This document shows, in pieces, positions 1 through 9,957 of a stretch of DNA of 64,000 bases (position 1 is the first letter of the stretch; each line of letters starts with the position of its first letter). The position numbers and the translations under genes were made by a program. The notes below the pieces were generated by a model. It ran no database searches and was not told where the DNA came from. It saw only the letters and a list, made by a program, of their open reading frames with translations. The stretch covers positions 1-64,000 of the forward strand of contig DAOUMD010000120.1 of assembly GCA_034412795.1 (NCBI GenBank), given 5' to 3'. Source of the DNA: JAUVPY01 sp034412795 (lineage in GTDB: Bacteria > Chloroflexota > Anaerolineae > 4572-78 > NAK82).

Positions 1-3000
1 CAATGCGATGCGGCCCGTAGAGCATAATGCTGTCACTCTGCACAGCATTCAGAATACGTCTCATCTCTGCCTCGCGTCCAAAGAAGAGATCAGGCTCTGT
101 AATCGGGCGCCCAACGACATACGCCGAACGGCTCATCTCCCGTCTGCTTTGACGTTCGTGATTGACCAACTCGAGCCAGCGTGTAGCGGTCACCCTGATA
201 GCGACGGCCTCAGGTTCAGACGAGCGATCTGCCTGTTGTGTGGCCTGCTCCAGCATGGTCGAGGCTCGGCCTAGAACATCCAGAGCCTCTCGGGGCTTGG
301 TTTCGCCAGTGTATTCTTGCAGTGCTTTGGCAGTTCTGCCCAGGGTCACGAGCGAACTTAAGGCGTTGGGAGGCAGTAGCGTGGCGTCCAGGTTCAAATC
401 CTCACCCTGGTATGCCAGCACTATGTCTCCATCCGGCCTTCTTACTTCGAAGTTGGCCTGCTGGATCGCGGCCAGAGAGGGTGCTCTGAGAGAGCCGAGT
501 GTTTCTTGGAAAGCCAACAATGTCCTTCCCAAATCGGAGGGGCGGGCCGCCTCCCGTTGGCGTAACGCTCTTATCCAATTCTCCAAGGCTTGTTCCTGCT
601 CTTCCATTTGGCTTTGGCGCAGCGCCAGGAAGGCCTGGATGACTTCGTTGGCAGTGCTGTCCACAGGCTCCAGCGGCCCAGTCAGAGCATTGAACAGACT
701 CTTCCTAAGTACCCGGTACTTCTTCCTGTAGAGCAGTCTGTACACCGCCTCCGGAGATGCCGCTAGCTCAGATAGCATCTTGATAACTTGCCAAGGCTGC
801 CACAAACTGAAACCGAATAGAAGTAGAACCAAGCCAACAATTGGAATTCCTATGATTAACAGTGGCAGTCGGTAGTCGATTTTGTTGCCTGAGTCAGCTC
901 CGAGCGGATCAACTTCAGAAGTAATCGAGGACGGTTCTATCTCTACGCCATCAATGTAGACCCACGTGTTGTACCAAGCTTTGTCGTAACCTGGATCTCG
1001 ACTAAAGTTGTTGAAATACAACGCTATCTCCTTGCCACGCAGATCGTGTAATTCAGTAGGGTTATTGAACTCAGCTACCGAACTCAAGTGCCACGCCTCT
1101 TGTATCCAACCGCTATCATACGGGGCCAAATCGCAACCATATGGCTCATTACTCCCGTCCCTAAGTACCAGGAAGGGTGGGGCATCATCGGACAGGTCAT
1201 CGATAAGCACATCAAAGGTATCATACAGTTTCGTGAATTCCTCACTATGCTGATCAAAGCTGAAGATTCGATAGGAAAAGGATAGATATGGCTCGCCGTC
1301 AGCAGGCACCAGGATTCTTTGTTGCATCCAAGCTGCGCCTACAGGTAGCCCACCTCTACACTTGGCAGGGTCTGGATCACCTAGCAATGCAGAGAAGGCT
1401 CCCTCAAATGTGACGTCTGATTGGACAGAATGAGGCATTTCACCACCAGTCGTCCAATAGGCAAAGTTCCCCGTTTCGAAATTCCCATTTGGGCAGTTTT
1501 CACTTAGTGTCTCGTCAACAGTTGGTTGAATCTGAGTTGTCGTCAACTCGTGAGTGTTGTCTAGACTGGGCGTGGACAGCCCCATGCCTTCGGTACGTAA
1601 GGGCGGAGCGTGCTCAATGTCGACGCTGTAACTGTTGAAAAAGACTACGTCATTGGCGCCTTGATCCTCACCGGTAACAGTGGTTGTAATCACCAATAGA
1701 TTAGGATCGCTGGTTTGAATAGTGTAACTAGCAGTGTAGACCCAAGTTTCGCTCGCATCCAGTTTGCTGTTGGCGTTGGTATCGCCGCTGATCTGTTGGG
1801 CTATGCCAGCGATGTTATCACTGACCACAATGTTGCTAACTGGTGAGCCATCACTCGTTACATCGTGGCTGACTGTGAAGGTATAGACAACTGTGTCATC
1901 TACCATAGCCGTAGGTGGACCATCTGTCTCAATGTCCAAGATTGGCATGGGTTTGATAGTGCTGGTTGGTTTTTCAATGACGTCTTCAGGAACTGTTTCA
2001 TCGGCCGTGGGTGTCCCCTCCACATTGATACCTACTGGCACCAAGGTTAGAGTGATGCTAGTCTCCGCTCCCACTGTGACACTCCCCGCTAGCATCCCGT
2101 CGAAGGAAGCGGCTCGCAGCGTGTCGCCTTCTGTGGCGCCAAGAATATCCAGCCGTCCGTTGCTATCAGTGGAACCCTGGTCGATATGCCGCCCATCCTT
2201 CTTGTAAAGGGTTACGAGGGCTCCTTGGTAGGGACCCTCCGAGTCATAGACAGTTAACTGCCAGGGTGGACGTGATGTTCCCATTTGATGGATTTCAACC
2301 AGCGGCCAATCCGGCAAAGCAGTTGGTAGACCCTCTGCTGGCCCGGCCATTACACATCCCCGATCAATAGGAGTAGTCAATTGCCAGCGGGGAGGGCTGG
2401 CCGTGTCGGCATACTTCCGAGCTATCGTCTCCCAAGCTGACTCCTGGTTGATCTGCCATTGCGCAGTCTGTTCGCACAAAGGAGACCAGAGGCCCGGAAC
2501 ACCACGTGCGCTTAACTCACTGGCAGTGTACTGGAAATCCATCGCGCTAGCATTGGTAGCGTCGGTGGCTGGGTCACGATTCTCAGGCCCTGTGCAATAG
2601 GCAGGTATCTCGTCCACCGGCTCCCCGTTCTGATCAAAAACGTATGCGAGGTACTCATCGTAGAGGTAGAGGGCATAGTGACAAAATTGGTGAATCAGTG
2701 TCCGATAGCCCTCTGGTTCGTCCCAAGGCCTTTGATAGGCACTGTCACCGTCCCAGTACTGACGACCCACGCGGATGCCCCGGAATTCATCTGTGGTAGT
2801 GATGCCACCGATGTATGCGTGAGGGCGGACAACGTTTCTCAAGCTGATTTGAATGTCAGCATCACCCCAATATTCGCCATTATCGTAGATAGCTACCTGG
2901 CCGAAGGCCATTTGACCATCGGTAAGATCGAGCAGGTAATCTGAAGCTCTATGTACAGCACGAGATATTTGCTGCATATAAGCCTCATCGGCATCCCATT

Positions 3001-3604
3001 CGATAGAGGCAACAAGGTTGAAGACAATCAGCGGGCTATTTCGCCGGACAACAATATGCTGCTCTCCCGTTTGGCTTACAGTGAAGGCTTGAGCCTCATT
3101 ACTGTCAGGATCCCAAATCAGGTTAGTTATGTAGGTACGGTAGGCCCAACCATCGTGGGCTTTGCGCATAGTGGGTTGTTCTGCTTGCGGTACCAAGGCA
3201 ACCAAGGAATCGCCTACTTCGAGCGAACCAGGGTCAAGTAGACCATCTTCATTGGTGGCGCCAAGGGACTGGCCGTTGGCACAGACATTAGCACCAGCGA
3301 TGGGCTTGTCATCCTCGTCAACTACCTTGATTGGCCAAGATACTTCCACATTAGGGGGCAGGCTTGGAGCTCTGGGGCGAACAAGCCCTGAAATAGTGAG
3401 TTTAGGAATCTCAGCTCCCTGACGGAAAACACTGGGACCAGGGAGAATCAATATCGAGCCACAGAACACCGCCATAGCCACTGCGTACTTCGTCAAAGCT
3501 AGAGGCAGGGTCACCAGTGTCTTCGTTTCTGATAACGAAGGCTCTTTGGCAAGGCAAAGATGGCCAGTTAGGTCCCATCTTATCCTATTCTGGAGGCTCT
3601 TCAT
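1..3604 (-). CDS. Membrane STAND-type protein with large ectodomain (partial, runs off left edge)
   Basis: The minus strand is open from ATG at 3604 to the window edge (at least 1201 residues). In order I read: a hydrophobic segment at about residues 38-56 (signal anchor); an Ig/CarboxypepD-like region starting IKVVDEDDKPIAGANV; a metalloprotease-like region whose zinc site reads HQFCHYALYLYDEY (2678-2692); a second carboxypeptidase-regulatory-like repeat; a DUF11-like segment (VVYTFTVSHDVTSDG); a carbohydrate-binding/jelly-roll-like region; a second membrane segment near residues 905-930; a helical linker; and FFGREAEM followed by LYGPHRI at the edge, which looks like the start of an AAA/STAND P-loop. 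The usual HExxH glutamate is replaced by Gln, so proteolysis is doubtful and ligand sensing is more likely. An in-frame stop lies nine codons upstream of the ATG. The small plus-strand ORFs here are shadows. Confidence 0.8.
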   Translation of the reverse strand, partial: MKSLQNRIRWDLTGHLCLAKEPSLSETKTLVTLPLALTKYAVAMAVFCGSILILPGPSVFRQGAEIPKLTISGLVRPRAPSLPPNVEVSWPIKVVDEDDKPIAGANVCANGQSLGATNEDGLLDPGSLEVGDSLVALVPQAEQPTMRKAHDGWAYRTYITNLIWDPDSNEAQAFTVSQTGEQHIVVRRNSPLIVFNLVASIEWDADEAYMQQISRAVHRASDYLLDLTDGQMAFGQVAIYDNGEYWGDADIQISLRNVVRPHAYIGGITTTDEFRGIRVGRQYWDGDSAYQRPWDEPEGYRTLIHQFCHYALYLYDEYLAYVFDQNGEPVDEIPAYCTGPENRDPATDATNASAMDFQYTASELSARGVPGLWSPLCEQTAQWQINQESAWETIARKYADTASPPRWQLTTPIDRGCVMAGPAEGLPTALPDWPLVEIHQMGTSRPPWQLTVYDSEGPYQGALVTLYKKDGRHIDQGSTDSNGRLDILGATEGDTLRAASFDGMLAGSVTVGAETSITLTLVPVGINVEGTPTADETVPEDVIEKPTSTIKPMPILDIETDGPPTAMVDDTVVYTFTVSHDVTSDGSPVSNIVVSDNIAGIAQQISGDTNANSKLDASETWVYTASYTIQTSDPNLLVITTTVTGEDQGANDVVFFNSYSVDIEHAPPLRTEGMGLSTPSLDNTHELTTTQIQPTVDETLSENCPNGNFETGNFAYWTTGGEMPHSVQSDVTFEGAFSALLGDPDPAKCRGGLPVGAAWMQQRILVPADGEPYLSFSYRIFSFDQHSEEFTKLYDTFDVLIDDLSDDAPPFLVLRDGSNEPYGCDLAPYDSGWIQEAWHLSSVAEFNNPTELHDLRGKEIALYFNNFSRDPGYDKAWYNTWVYIDGVEIEPSSITSEVDPLGADSGNKIDYRLPLLIIGIPIVGLVLLLFGFSLWQPWQVIKMLSELAASPEAVYRLLYRKKYRVLRKSLFNALTGPLEPVDSTANEVIQAFLALRQSQMEEQEQALENWIRALRQREAARPSDLGRTLLAFQETLGSLRAPSLAAIQQANFEVRRPDGDIVLAYQGEDLNLDATLLPPNALSSLVTLGRTAKALQEYTGETKPREALDVLGRASTMLEQATQQADRSSEPEAVAIRVTATRWLELVNHERQSRREMSRSAYVVGRPITEPDLFFGREAEMRRILNAVQSDSIMLYGPHRI

Positions 3605-3967
3605 CAAACTGATCTCAATTCTCAACAACGATCAGCCCTCTCTTCCCGGCGTGGACAGTTAGGCTCTACGGTTTTGCTGCACTCAGCTAGCCTCTGACGC
3701 TCACAACCCTTAAGAAGTCTACTCTAATGTTTGTTCTACCGCGTTCAACTCAGTCTCGACTTGGGCTCGTTCGGCTTGCAACTTCTCCAGGCGACGGTGG
3801 AGTGGAAGTCTGCGCTCGTCGTCGGCATCTAACCTAAGATCGTTCTGGACGGCAGTGCTATGGTCAGTGAGGTCGTCCCAGCGGGACGGCGATCCGTCAC
3901 TACGACTAGCAAGATAGGCGTGCTCTGGTTCTTGATAACATCTAATCGATAGCCAGCTTGCTAGATT
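3605..3967 (-). other. Intergenic stretch with coil B remnant; no intact gene
   Basis: Between the multi-pass membrane protein and the edge gene there is no intact ORF. The left part (3605-3718) shows no convincing promoter. The rest holds the decayed coil B copy described separately (3719-3883). Upstream of that copy the frame can be read a little further (YQEPEHAYLASRS) but has no start codon. Confidence 0.6.
3719..3883 (-). pseudogene. Orphan 3' remnant of a coil B adaptor
   Basis: The minus strand reads RWDDLTDHSTAVQNDL, then DDERRLPLHRRLEKLQAER, then a TAG stop at 3719-3721. It aligns without gaps to the C-terminus of the AAA ATPase at 5969-7243 (RWDDLTARITAVQRDL, then DEERRLTLHRRLEKLQTER), and the DNA is also clearly alike. 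There is no start codon or upstream domain, so this is the tail of a lost gene or a recombination footprint. It shows that the coil B segment duplicates and moves as a unit. Confidence 0.8.
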
Positions 3968-5956
3968 TTATCCCCTGGCTAACGCATTTTGCCAGGTTTC
4001 AACCACTGGATGGATAACCTCTCTTTCTGGCCATGGACAATCAATATCCAAACTCCTGTTGAGGGCTGCTGCCTCATCAGATACCAAGTCCAGTGTAACA
4101 TATCTGCCCGACGAATCTGATCCCATACCTTTGTCCACTCTCTGGGCGATAGTTCTTAGCTGCTGTAATGTTTGGACTGTGCCCTGGCGAATTGAAGGTG
4201 CTGGCAAGGAATCGAGTCTTAACAACACTTCAACCAGTTCAGCCGCCTTTGCCTGTAGCGAAAGCTCAGGTACGGACAGGGTTTCTACTAGTCTTTGAAA
4301 GCGGGAGAGCAACACAGTGGTTTGGTATACCTGCTCCCCCGAAGGCAAAGCTCGGATACGTTCGAAACATCGGATTGCCACATCGGGCCGTCCCTTTGCT
4401 AATGCTAAGAACCCAGCCCGAGCGGCGTCCGCGTATGATTGAACTCGCAGCCATTCGATATCGTATCGCCCTACCATGATAACATACACATCCAGATCTT
4501 GGGACACATCCCCTCCAGCAGTGCCCGGGCTTGAGCTGGCAACCACTTCCTTCTTTGAGAATACCACTACCTTCTCGTCTTGTTCCAGTGCCTTAACTCT
4601 GTCTTCCTTGATGTCATCCTCAACGACGAAGATATCACCCAAAGTTAGGTAAGTCATAGCATTCCTTGATCGAAGTAACTCATCGATACAATTCAGCAAG
4701 TCCCTCGGTGGAATCGTCGGAAGAAAATCCCTCATCCATTTGGTTACTGTCAGGAATTGGGCTGTGCAAGATACTAGTTCATCTGCAAGGAGCAATCTAT
4801 CACGGGAAGCCTTGGGGGAGTCTCCAGGATATTTTGTGAGAAGTGATAGGAGACCCGGTAGTGGAATCCAAATAGCGGTGTCCCCAAAAAATAGAGAGAC
4901 CTTGCTTTCGCTAGTTTCGGAGGGCTGGGCTCCAGTCTGGAGCGCGATTAAGATACTTATTGCTAAGAAATCTACAATGCGGAGAGAAAAGAGAGGGACT
5001 ACTAGCTGGCATAGCTCGGGGACAAACAACCCTACAACAAGGCCGAGTGTTGCTCCTCCGATAAGTCCCTCCTTTACCCTCTGGGTCACGGAATCGCAGT
5101 AGCGAGGATCTGATGCATCTCTCAAGTAGAATTGGAAGCTTAGTACTCCAATTAACAGTGCGAACCCAAGTGCTGCCCTAAGTGCGTCAAAGCCGCTTGA
5201 GATACCAGTCAATATTATAATACCTGAGAAGATCCCGGTCGGCACACCTATGAAGAGATAGTAGGATACGATTTTGTCAGGCGACATACGAGAATCAAGA
5301 TACATCCCTATTAAGTGGATTATCAGAGCCAATATCGCGATCCATGCCATTCCCAATGGAATTAGATGCCAATCTGCAACTCTTCCGAGGGCGATGCCAG
5401 CAACTCCGATAAAACAGAAAATCACCTCACTTCCAACCAGACTTTGTATAAGCAAATTACGCCAATGTATCTGGTCCAAGGGTAGCCTTTCTGCGTTTGG
5501 ACCTTGCACATTCTGTCCGTTACTTACACCTAAACGGTCTACGTGCTCAAATAGCTGGTGGGGGTTGAAGAATATCCAATAGAAGAGTATCAGATAGTCG
5601 CCTGGATTCCACAGTGACAGAGAGTGGCCTATCCTATGACCATAAGGGCCGCGTGAACAAGTGCATCTTCTTGAGATCCTGGTGGTTGCTGTTTCCCATT
5701 CGTTTGCAGTGAAACTTACATCGTCAAACAGCGGTGAAGGCTTGGCCTTTAGCAATTCTTCAATCTGTTGAATCTCGGGATCCAGTCTGTCCCGCTCGGC
5801 TTCCAATTCCTCCCGGCGCTTATTGAGCACCAGCTTCTGCTCGGCGTCTATGGTCACGCCCAGTTGTTGGACGTTAGCCGCGATGCGGTCGGATAGGTCT
5901 TGCCACTGCGTTCGTAGCTCTTCAAGCCTCTGGTGTTGGCGGTCTTGACGGTTCAC
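3968..5956 (-). CDS. Multi-pass membrane protein with N-terminal coil B adaptor
   Basis: This 662-residue protein starts at GTG (5956), preceded by GGAG, 12 bases after the stop of the upstream ATPase gene, so it is probably translationally coupled. Residues 8-70 are a charged coiled coil of the coil B family (EELRTQWQDLSDRI...KRREELEAERDRL). Six or so hydrophobic segments follow between about 173 and 342, including FIGVAGIALG, MAWIAILALIIHLIG and LFIGVPTGIFSGIIIL. The C-terminal 300 residues are soluble and mostly helical, without a domain I recognise. The layout (homotypic coil plus membrane domain) suits a membrane effector or receptor recruited by the coil-bearing ATPase next door. That role is inference. 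Confidence 0.75.
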   Translation of the reverse strand: MNRQDRQHQRLEELRTQWQDLSDRIAANVQQLGVTIDAEQKLVLNKRREELEAERDRLDPEIQQIEELLKAKPSPLFDDVSFTANEWETATTRISRRCTCSRGPYGHRIGHSLSLWNPGDYLILFYWIFFNPHQLFEHVDRLGVSNGQNVQGPNAERLPLDQIHWRNLLIQSLVGSEVIFCFIGVAGIALGRVADWHLIPLGMAWIAILALIIHLIGMYLDSRMSPDKIVSYYLFIGVPTGIFSGIIILTGISSGFDALRAALGFALLIGVLSFQFYLRDASDPRYCDSVTQRVKEGLIGGATLGLVVGLFVPELCQLVVPLFSLRIVDFLAISILIALQTGAQPSETSESKVSLFFGDTAIWIPLPGLLSLLTKYPGDSPKASRDRLLLADELVSCTAQFLTVTKWMRDFLPTIPPRDLLNCIDELLRSRNAMTYLTLGDIFVVEDDIKEDRVKALEQDEKVVVFSKKEVVASSSPGTAGGDVSQDLDVYVIMVGRYDIEWLRVQSYADAARAGFLALAKGRPDVAIRCFERIRALPSGEQVYQTTVLLSRFQRLVETLSVPELSLQAKAAELVEVLLRLDSLPAPSIRQGTVQTLQQLRTIAQRVDKGMGSDSSGRYVTLDLVSDEAAALNRSLDIDCPWPEREVIHPVVETWQNALARG

Positions 5957-5968
5957 TGGCTACTCCGG

Positions 5969-7243
5969 CTATCGTTCTATCGCGTCTAAATCGGCCCCGA
6001 CCTGGTCTCGTTCGGTTTGCAGCTTCTCCAGACGACGGTGGAGTGTAAGTCTGCGCTCTTCGTCGGTTTCCGCCCCCAGGTCACGCTGGACGGCGGTGAT
6101 CCGGGCGGTGAGGTCGTCCCAGCGGGTTTGGAGTTCCTGGCGCTGCTGGGCTGAGCGCTCATCTTGGGCAGTAACCGTTTTCTCCGGTTTGGAGGCAGAC
6201 AACGACTCGACTTCCGCCAGGGCCCGCTCGTAGATGCGATTGCGGATCTGGCATCGGCCATCGGGTCCCGCCTTTATCACGCCGACAATGTGTGCCAGAC
6301 GAAAGTGTTTGTCGTTCAAGCCAGGGCTGAAGCGAGCGCAAGGCTCGTTAGTGATACGCCGGGTATAGGCCAGTAAGTCCTGCTCGGCGGCCAAGTCTTT
6401 GATCCGTGATAGATGATAGGTGTCGTCATAGAAGAAACGCTCGACCGCATTATCTACCACGCTACTGCTATTAGACATGGTAATCAATTCTGTACGCTCC
6501 GCTAAGTTAAGACACAACCGCTGACTCAGATAGGGCTGGCCGTCAGTCCAATAATGCACCCGTTCGGCCACTTCCTCAGTCATTTTGCCCGACAGGCCAA
6601 GGCAGGTCACAAGTTGCTTCACTTGTGCCGGGGAGAAGTCATTCAAAGAGATACGTTGGTCCACGTTAAAATTCGAGACGGTGTCATCCTGGATCAACGC
6701 TTTGGGGTTGAACGCTCCAGCGATGACAAAGGTCAAGTGCCGCCAGAAGGGAAGGCTCTGGCGCGAGGTATACACGCTGCGGATGACGGAGAAGAAATCG
6801 GTGGCCCAATCCTGAGGCATAGCGCCGATTTCATCCAGCGCAATGATCACTTTCTGTTCGGCCGCTTCGGCGCTTTCGGCTACATCGGCCAGGAAATCCT
6901 CCCACGAGGTACTGTCGTGCGGAGGCTCGGGCCGTTGGTTCCTGGGGATAAAGGATAATTGGCGCAGCAACCATTTCCCTAGCGAGGCGTACCATTCGGA
7001 TGGGGAGGCGACACTGGATTTGGCAGCCATCAGGTCACGATAGGCAAAAGCATACCCGCGAGGTGAGAATTGACCATCAAGCCGGTTGATGAGGCTGGTC
7101 TTGCCGTGCTGGCGCGGCTCTACTAGGGTGATGTACTCCATTCGCCGCAAGTGAGCGGCCGCCTTTTCGTCAGCCTCACGTGAGATGTAGACTGGCGAAT
7201 CGGCCAGAAGAGGCCCACCAGCCTGGAAGGGGAAATCGCTCAT
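5969..7243 (-). CDS. AAA-like STAND ATPase with C-terminal coil B adaptor
   Basis: A 424-residue ATPase of the AAA_35/AAA-like type. The P-loop is the variant EPRQHGKTS (residues 42-50), lacking the first Gly, and the Walker B region is KVIIALDEIG (131-140). A winged-helix-like region follows (about 270-350). Residues 365-424 are a coil B adaptor (QELQTRWDDLTARI...RRLEKLQTERDQV) nearly identical to the one in the remnant at 3719-3883. The start overlaps the stop of the Cache/HAMP/PAS/AAA gene by 4 bases (ATGA), so the two proteins are made together. It could relay a signal from that membrane sensor to coil B partners such as the next gene product; this is inferred from module sharing. Confidence 0.85.
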   Translation of the reverse strand: MSDFPFQAGGPLLADSPVYISREADEKAAAHLRRMEYITLVEPRQHGKTSLINRLDGQFSPRGYAFAYRDLMAAKSSVASPSEWYASLGKWLLRQLSFIPRNQRPEPPHDSTSWEDFLADVAESAEAAEQKVIIALDEIGAMPQDWATDFFSVIRSVYTSRQSLPFWRHLTFVIAGAFNPKALIQDDTVSNFNVDQRISLNDFSPAQVKQLVTCLGLSGKMTEEVAERVHYWTDGQPYLSQRLCLNLAERTELITMSNSSSVVDNAVERFFYDDTYHLSRIKDLAAEQDLLAYTRRITNEPCARFSPGLNDKHFRLAHIVGVIKAGPDGRCQIRNRIYERALAEVESLSASKPEKTVTAQDERSAQQRQELQTRWDDLTARITAVQRDLGAETDEERRLTLHRRLEKLQTERDQVGADLDAIER

Positions 7244-9897
7244 GCTGGTGCCTCCGTTTGTTGGTATTGCTCGACGAGGACTTCGAGCAGGTCTTCGACG
7301 GTGGTGGTATTGGCCAGGACTGAGGGAAACGCTTCCACAGCGAATGCATAGCCGGCTTGAGATCGCTTGAGGATGGAGCGCAGGTCTACCAGCCGATCCA
7401 GAGCATCTTTCGCCGCCGTCGCGCTGGGCTGGATGTGGGCCTGTTCAGCTAACAAATGATGAACTTCCTTCAGGCGATAGGTTTTAGCTTCCTGCGATAG
7501 CACCAGGGTGATGATCTTCTCAAGAGGTGTAGCGGCTTCCCAGTAGGTTTGCAGGAAGTCAACCTCCTGAAACTGAGGATCTTCAATCACTGCATTTACA
7601 TCTTCTAGCGTAATGCGCCGAGTCTCCCGCTTGTTGAGCTGCTCGATCAAGTGGCTGCATAGGCGCTGGACGACGTTGGGATGGCCTGACGTAAAGTCGT
7701 AGATGCGGCATACCATCGCCTCTCTATCCACTAATTCGATCTCCAATTGCTGCATCGGTTGAGTGACCAGATCTTTGACGGCCTGGAAGTTCAGAGGACC
7801 AAGCAACATCTCGTTCGCGAAATTGAACAAGGGACTAGCGGAGTCTCGCAAGGCCCCACGGAGTGTGCGTTCGCCGCTGAGGACGACACTAAGTTGACCG
7901 GCATTGGCTAAGGCTCGCAGCTTGTTGAATAGCCGCCAGCCCTCGGCGCGGTCGGCGGGGACAAGTTTGTCAGCCTCGTCCAGTAGCAAGACAACAGGTC
8001 TATCAGTGGGTGGGGCATCGAGCAGGTCTCCAAAGGTTCCGGGCGCATCGGGTGGTGGTTCTAACCGCCAATCGTGGATGATCGCTGCGAGGAAGGTAGC
8101 GTAAGTGGGAGTAGTAGAGCAATCATGGTAGAGAGTACGAAAGCCAGCAACGGGTAGATGGGTGCGGTGCAGACGGCCGAGGAGGGATGATTTTCCAATG
8201 CGGCGGCCACCGATGATGGCATATGAGAAATGATCTATTCTCCCCGTCACCTCTTGCAGTTCCTGCTCACGCCCAAAGAACACTCTGTCGGATGTAGGAC
8301 CCACTGTGACAAATGGAGAGATAGTCAGAAGGTCAACTTGCGCTGGTACGTCACGCAGAACGACTATTGTGCCAAGTTCTTCACCTTCGGGCGTCCCTAC
8401 CGGTGATGCCCATGCACTCAGCACACGATTGCCCACCCGGTAGCGTCGGGGCTGCTGCAACATAGCTAGTGTCAACGACGGGTCCATTTCAGGGTCACCT
8501 TCGTTGCCGGTGAATAGGACGGGGAGCAATTCGCGCGGCGGGCCTGAGGGAAACTCACTTGACACGTCCGCCAAGACCCGCTGGGCTGCCGGGTTGGAAG
8601 TGATGGCCTTACCTTCGGCGTCGAGTACAACAACACCGTCAGTGATGCTAGTGAGGATAGCCTCCAACTTACCGGCCTGCTCAGCCAACGCTCGGTTGCG
8701 CTCCTCCAGGCGCTCGATCATCGCATCAAAGGAATAGGCCAGGCTGCCAATTTCATCAGTACGCTGGATGCCAGTGCGCTGTTCTAGGTCTCCCGCTGCC
8801 ACAGCAATAGAGATATCTACAAGACGGTTGAGGGGATGGATGGTACGTTGCGCGATGACAAATCCCGTGGTGATCACAGCTACCGTTGCCAATGAAAAGA
8901 TCAGGCTTAAAAGGTTGCGACTGGCTGCTAATTTGGCCACGATGAAGTTGCTGGGCAAAGCCACGCTAAAGAATCCGAAGGACTGATCCCGCAGCCGCCA
9001 GTCCCCGAAGGCCAGCACGTATGATTGGCCCAGGATGTCCAGCTGCCTTAGGAAGACTTGATCTTCTGTCTCGGCTACCACTGCCTGGTAACGATTGGGT
9101 GACTCTTGTAATAACGTAGTAACCACATTGTACTGCTCTGGCGTTTCCTGCAGGGCTTGAGTAAAATCTTCCTGCCCACCTGCCACGGTGGTGTCAATGA
9201 CGACCCCATTCCGGTCATAGAGTGTCACTTTGGCCACGGCGACTTCGGTCAGTTCAACCACCATCTCGCGTATGTAGGTGCCGACCATTGCTGCTCCCAC
9301 CTGTTCTCCCTCTCGATAGACGGGGCCTACGGTAAAGATCATCAACCCATAAGGCGTCTCGTTCAGCAAAACGCGCTTCTCGCCAAACTCATCCACGTGA
9401 CCGTCCAGCACGAGACGCACATCTTCCAGTTCGGAGAAGTCGGCGCCAGATCGTTCTTCGGCATCTCCCTCGCCCTGGCCCGGTGGGCGCTGCCAGCCAT
9501 AAACCTCCACACCCTTGACATCCAGCAACTCCACAGCATCGCTCTTACTGTTGGCGAGGATTTGTGGTAACAGATTGGCCAGCGCCTCCCTATTGGCAGT
9601 TGCCAGACTTTCGGGCACCCCCTGCGTGCCGGCCACAGCACGTAATACCGCCAGCCGATCTTCCTCGTACATGACCATGTTCTCAGAGACAATCCGGCCT
9701 GCATCGAAGAGTTGGTTGTTGAACCGCTCGCGCATCGAACCGGTGACCAGGCCAACGACCACAAAGTAACCTATGCCCCCTACCGCCAGCGCCACCAATA
9801 AATATGGTAGGAAAATTTTGGTTCGAATGCTGACAACCAATCTGTTTAGTGTGCCGCGCCATCCTGGAGGACGTCCTGGCAGTGTCTTCTGGCCCAT
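7240..9897 (-). CDS. Transmembrane Cache-HAMP-PAS sensor fused to a STAND/AAA ATPase
   Basis: An 885-residue protein. A membrane segment lies at about 27-50, and a periplasmic/extracellular Cache-like region at about 53-320. A second membrane segment is at about 328-350, followed by HAMP (351-402, HPLNRLVDISIAVAAGD) and a short PAS (about 405-515, LEAILTSITDGVVVLDAEGKA). An AAA ATPase of STAND style starts at FFGREQELQEV, with Walker A IGGRRIGKSS (562-571) and Walker B VVLLLDEADKL. The C-terminus is winged-helix-like. This is chemoreceptor or histidine-kinase input architecture joined to an NTPase instead of a kinase. It heads a coupled gene string with the coil B ATPase and membrane protein, so it plausibly senses an external or membrane cue. 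Confidence 0.88.
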   Translation of the reverse strand: MGQKTLPGRPPGWRGTLNRLVVSIRTKIFLPYLLVALAVGGIGYFVVVGLVTGSMRERFNNQLFDAGRIVSENMVMYEEDRLAVLRAVAGTQGVPESLATANREALANLLPQILANSKSDAVELLDVKGVEVYGWQRPPGQGEGDAEERSGADFSELEDVRLVLDGHVDEFGEKRVLLNETPYGLMIFTVGPVYREGEQVGAAMVGTYIREMVVELTEVAVAKVTLYDRNGVVIDTTVAGGQEDFTQALQETPEQYNVVTTLLQESPNRYQAVVAETEDQVFLRQLDILGQSYVLAFGDWRLRDQSFGFFSVALPSNFIVAKLAASRNLLSLIFSLATVAVITTGFVIAQRTIHPLNRLVDISIAVAAGDLEQRTGIQRTDEIGSLAYSFDAMIERLEERNRALAEQAGKLEAILTSITDGVVVLDAEGKAITSNPAAQRVLADVSSEFPSGPPRELLPVLFTGNEGDPEMDPSLTLAMLQQPRRYRVGNRVLSAWASPVGTPEGEELGTIVVLRDVPAQVDLLTISPFVTVGPTSDRVFFGREQELQEVTGRIDHFSYAIIGGRRIGKSSLLGRLHRTHLPVAGFRTLYHDCSTTPTYATFLAAIIHDWRLEPPPDAPGTFGDLLDAPPTDRPVVLLLDEADKLVPADRAEGWRLFNKLRALANAGQLSVVLSGERTLRGALRDSASPLFNFANEMLLGPLNFQAVKDLVTQPMQQLEIELVDREAMVCRIYDFTSGHPNVVQRLCSHLIEQLNKRETRRITLEDVNAVIEDPQFQEVDFLQTYWEAATPLEKIITLVLSQEAKTYRLKEVHHLLAEQAHIQPSATAAKDALDRLVDLRSILKRSQAGYAFAVEAFPSVLANTTTVEDLLEVLVEQYQQTEAPA

Positions 9898-9957
9898 AAA
9901 TTTGCCCCTACAACACTAATTCAGGCGGAAAAAGAGAAGAATCCATCTACCGGTTCT

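Noticed and set aside
162..3422. Several short plus-strand ORFs across the first 3.4 kb
   Set aside because: They are shadows of one long minus-strand frame (open from 3604 to the edge) with clear domains and no internal stop in the parts I translated.
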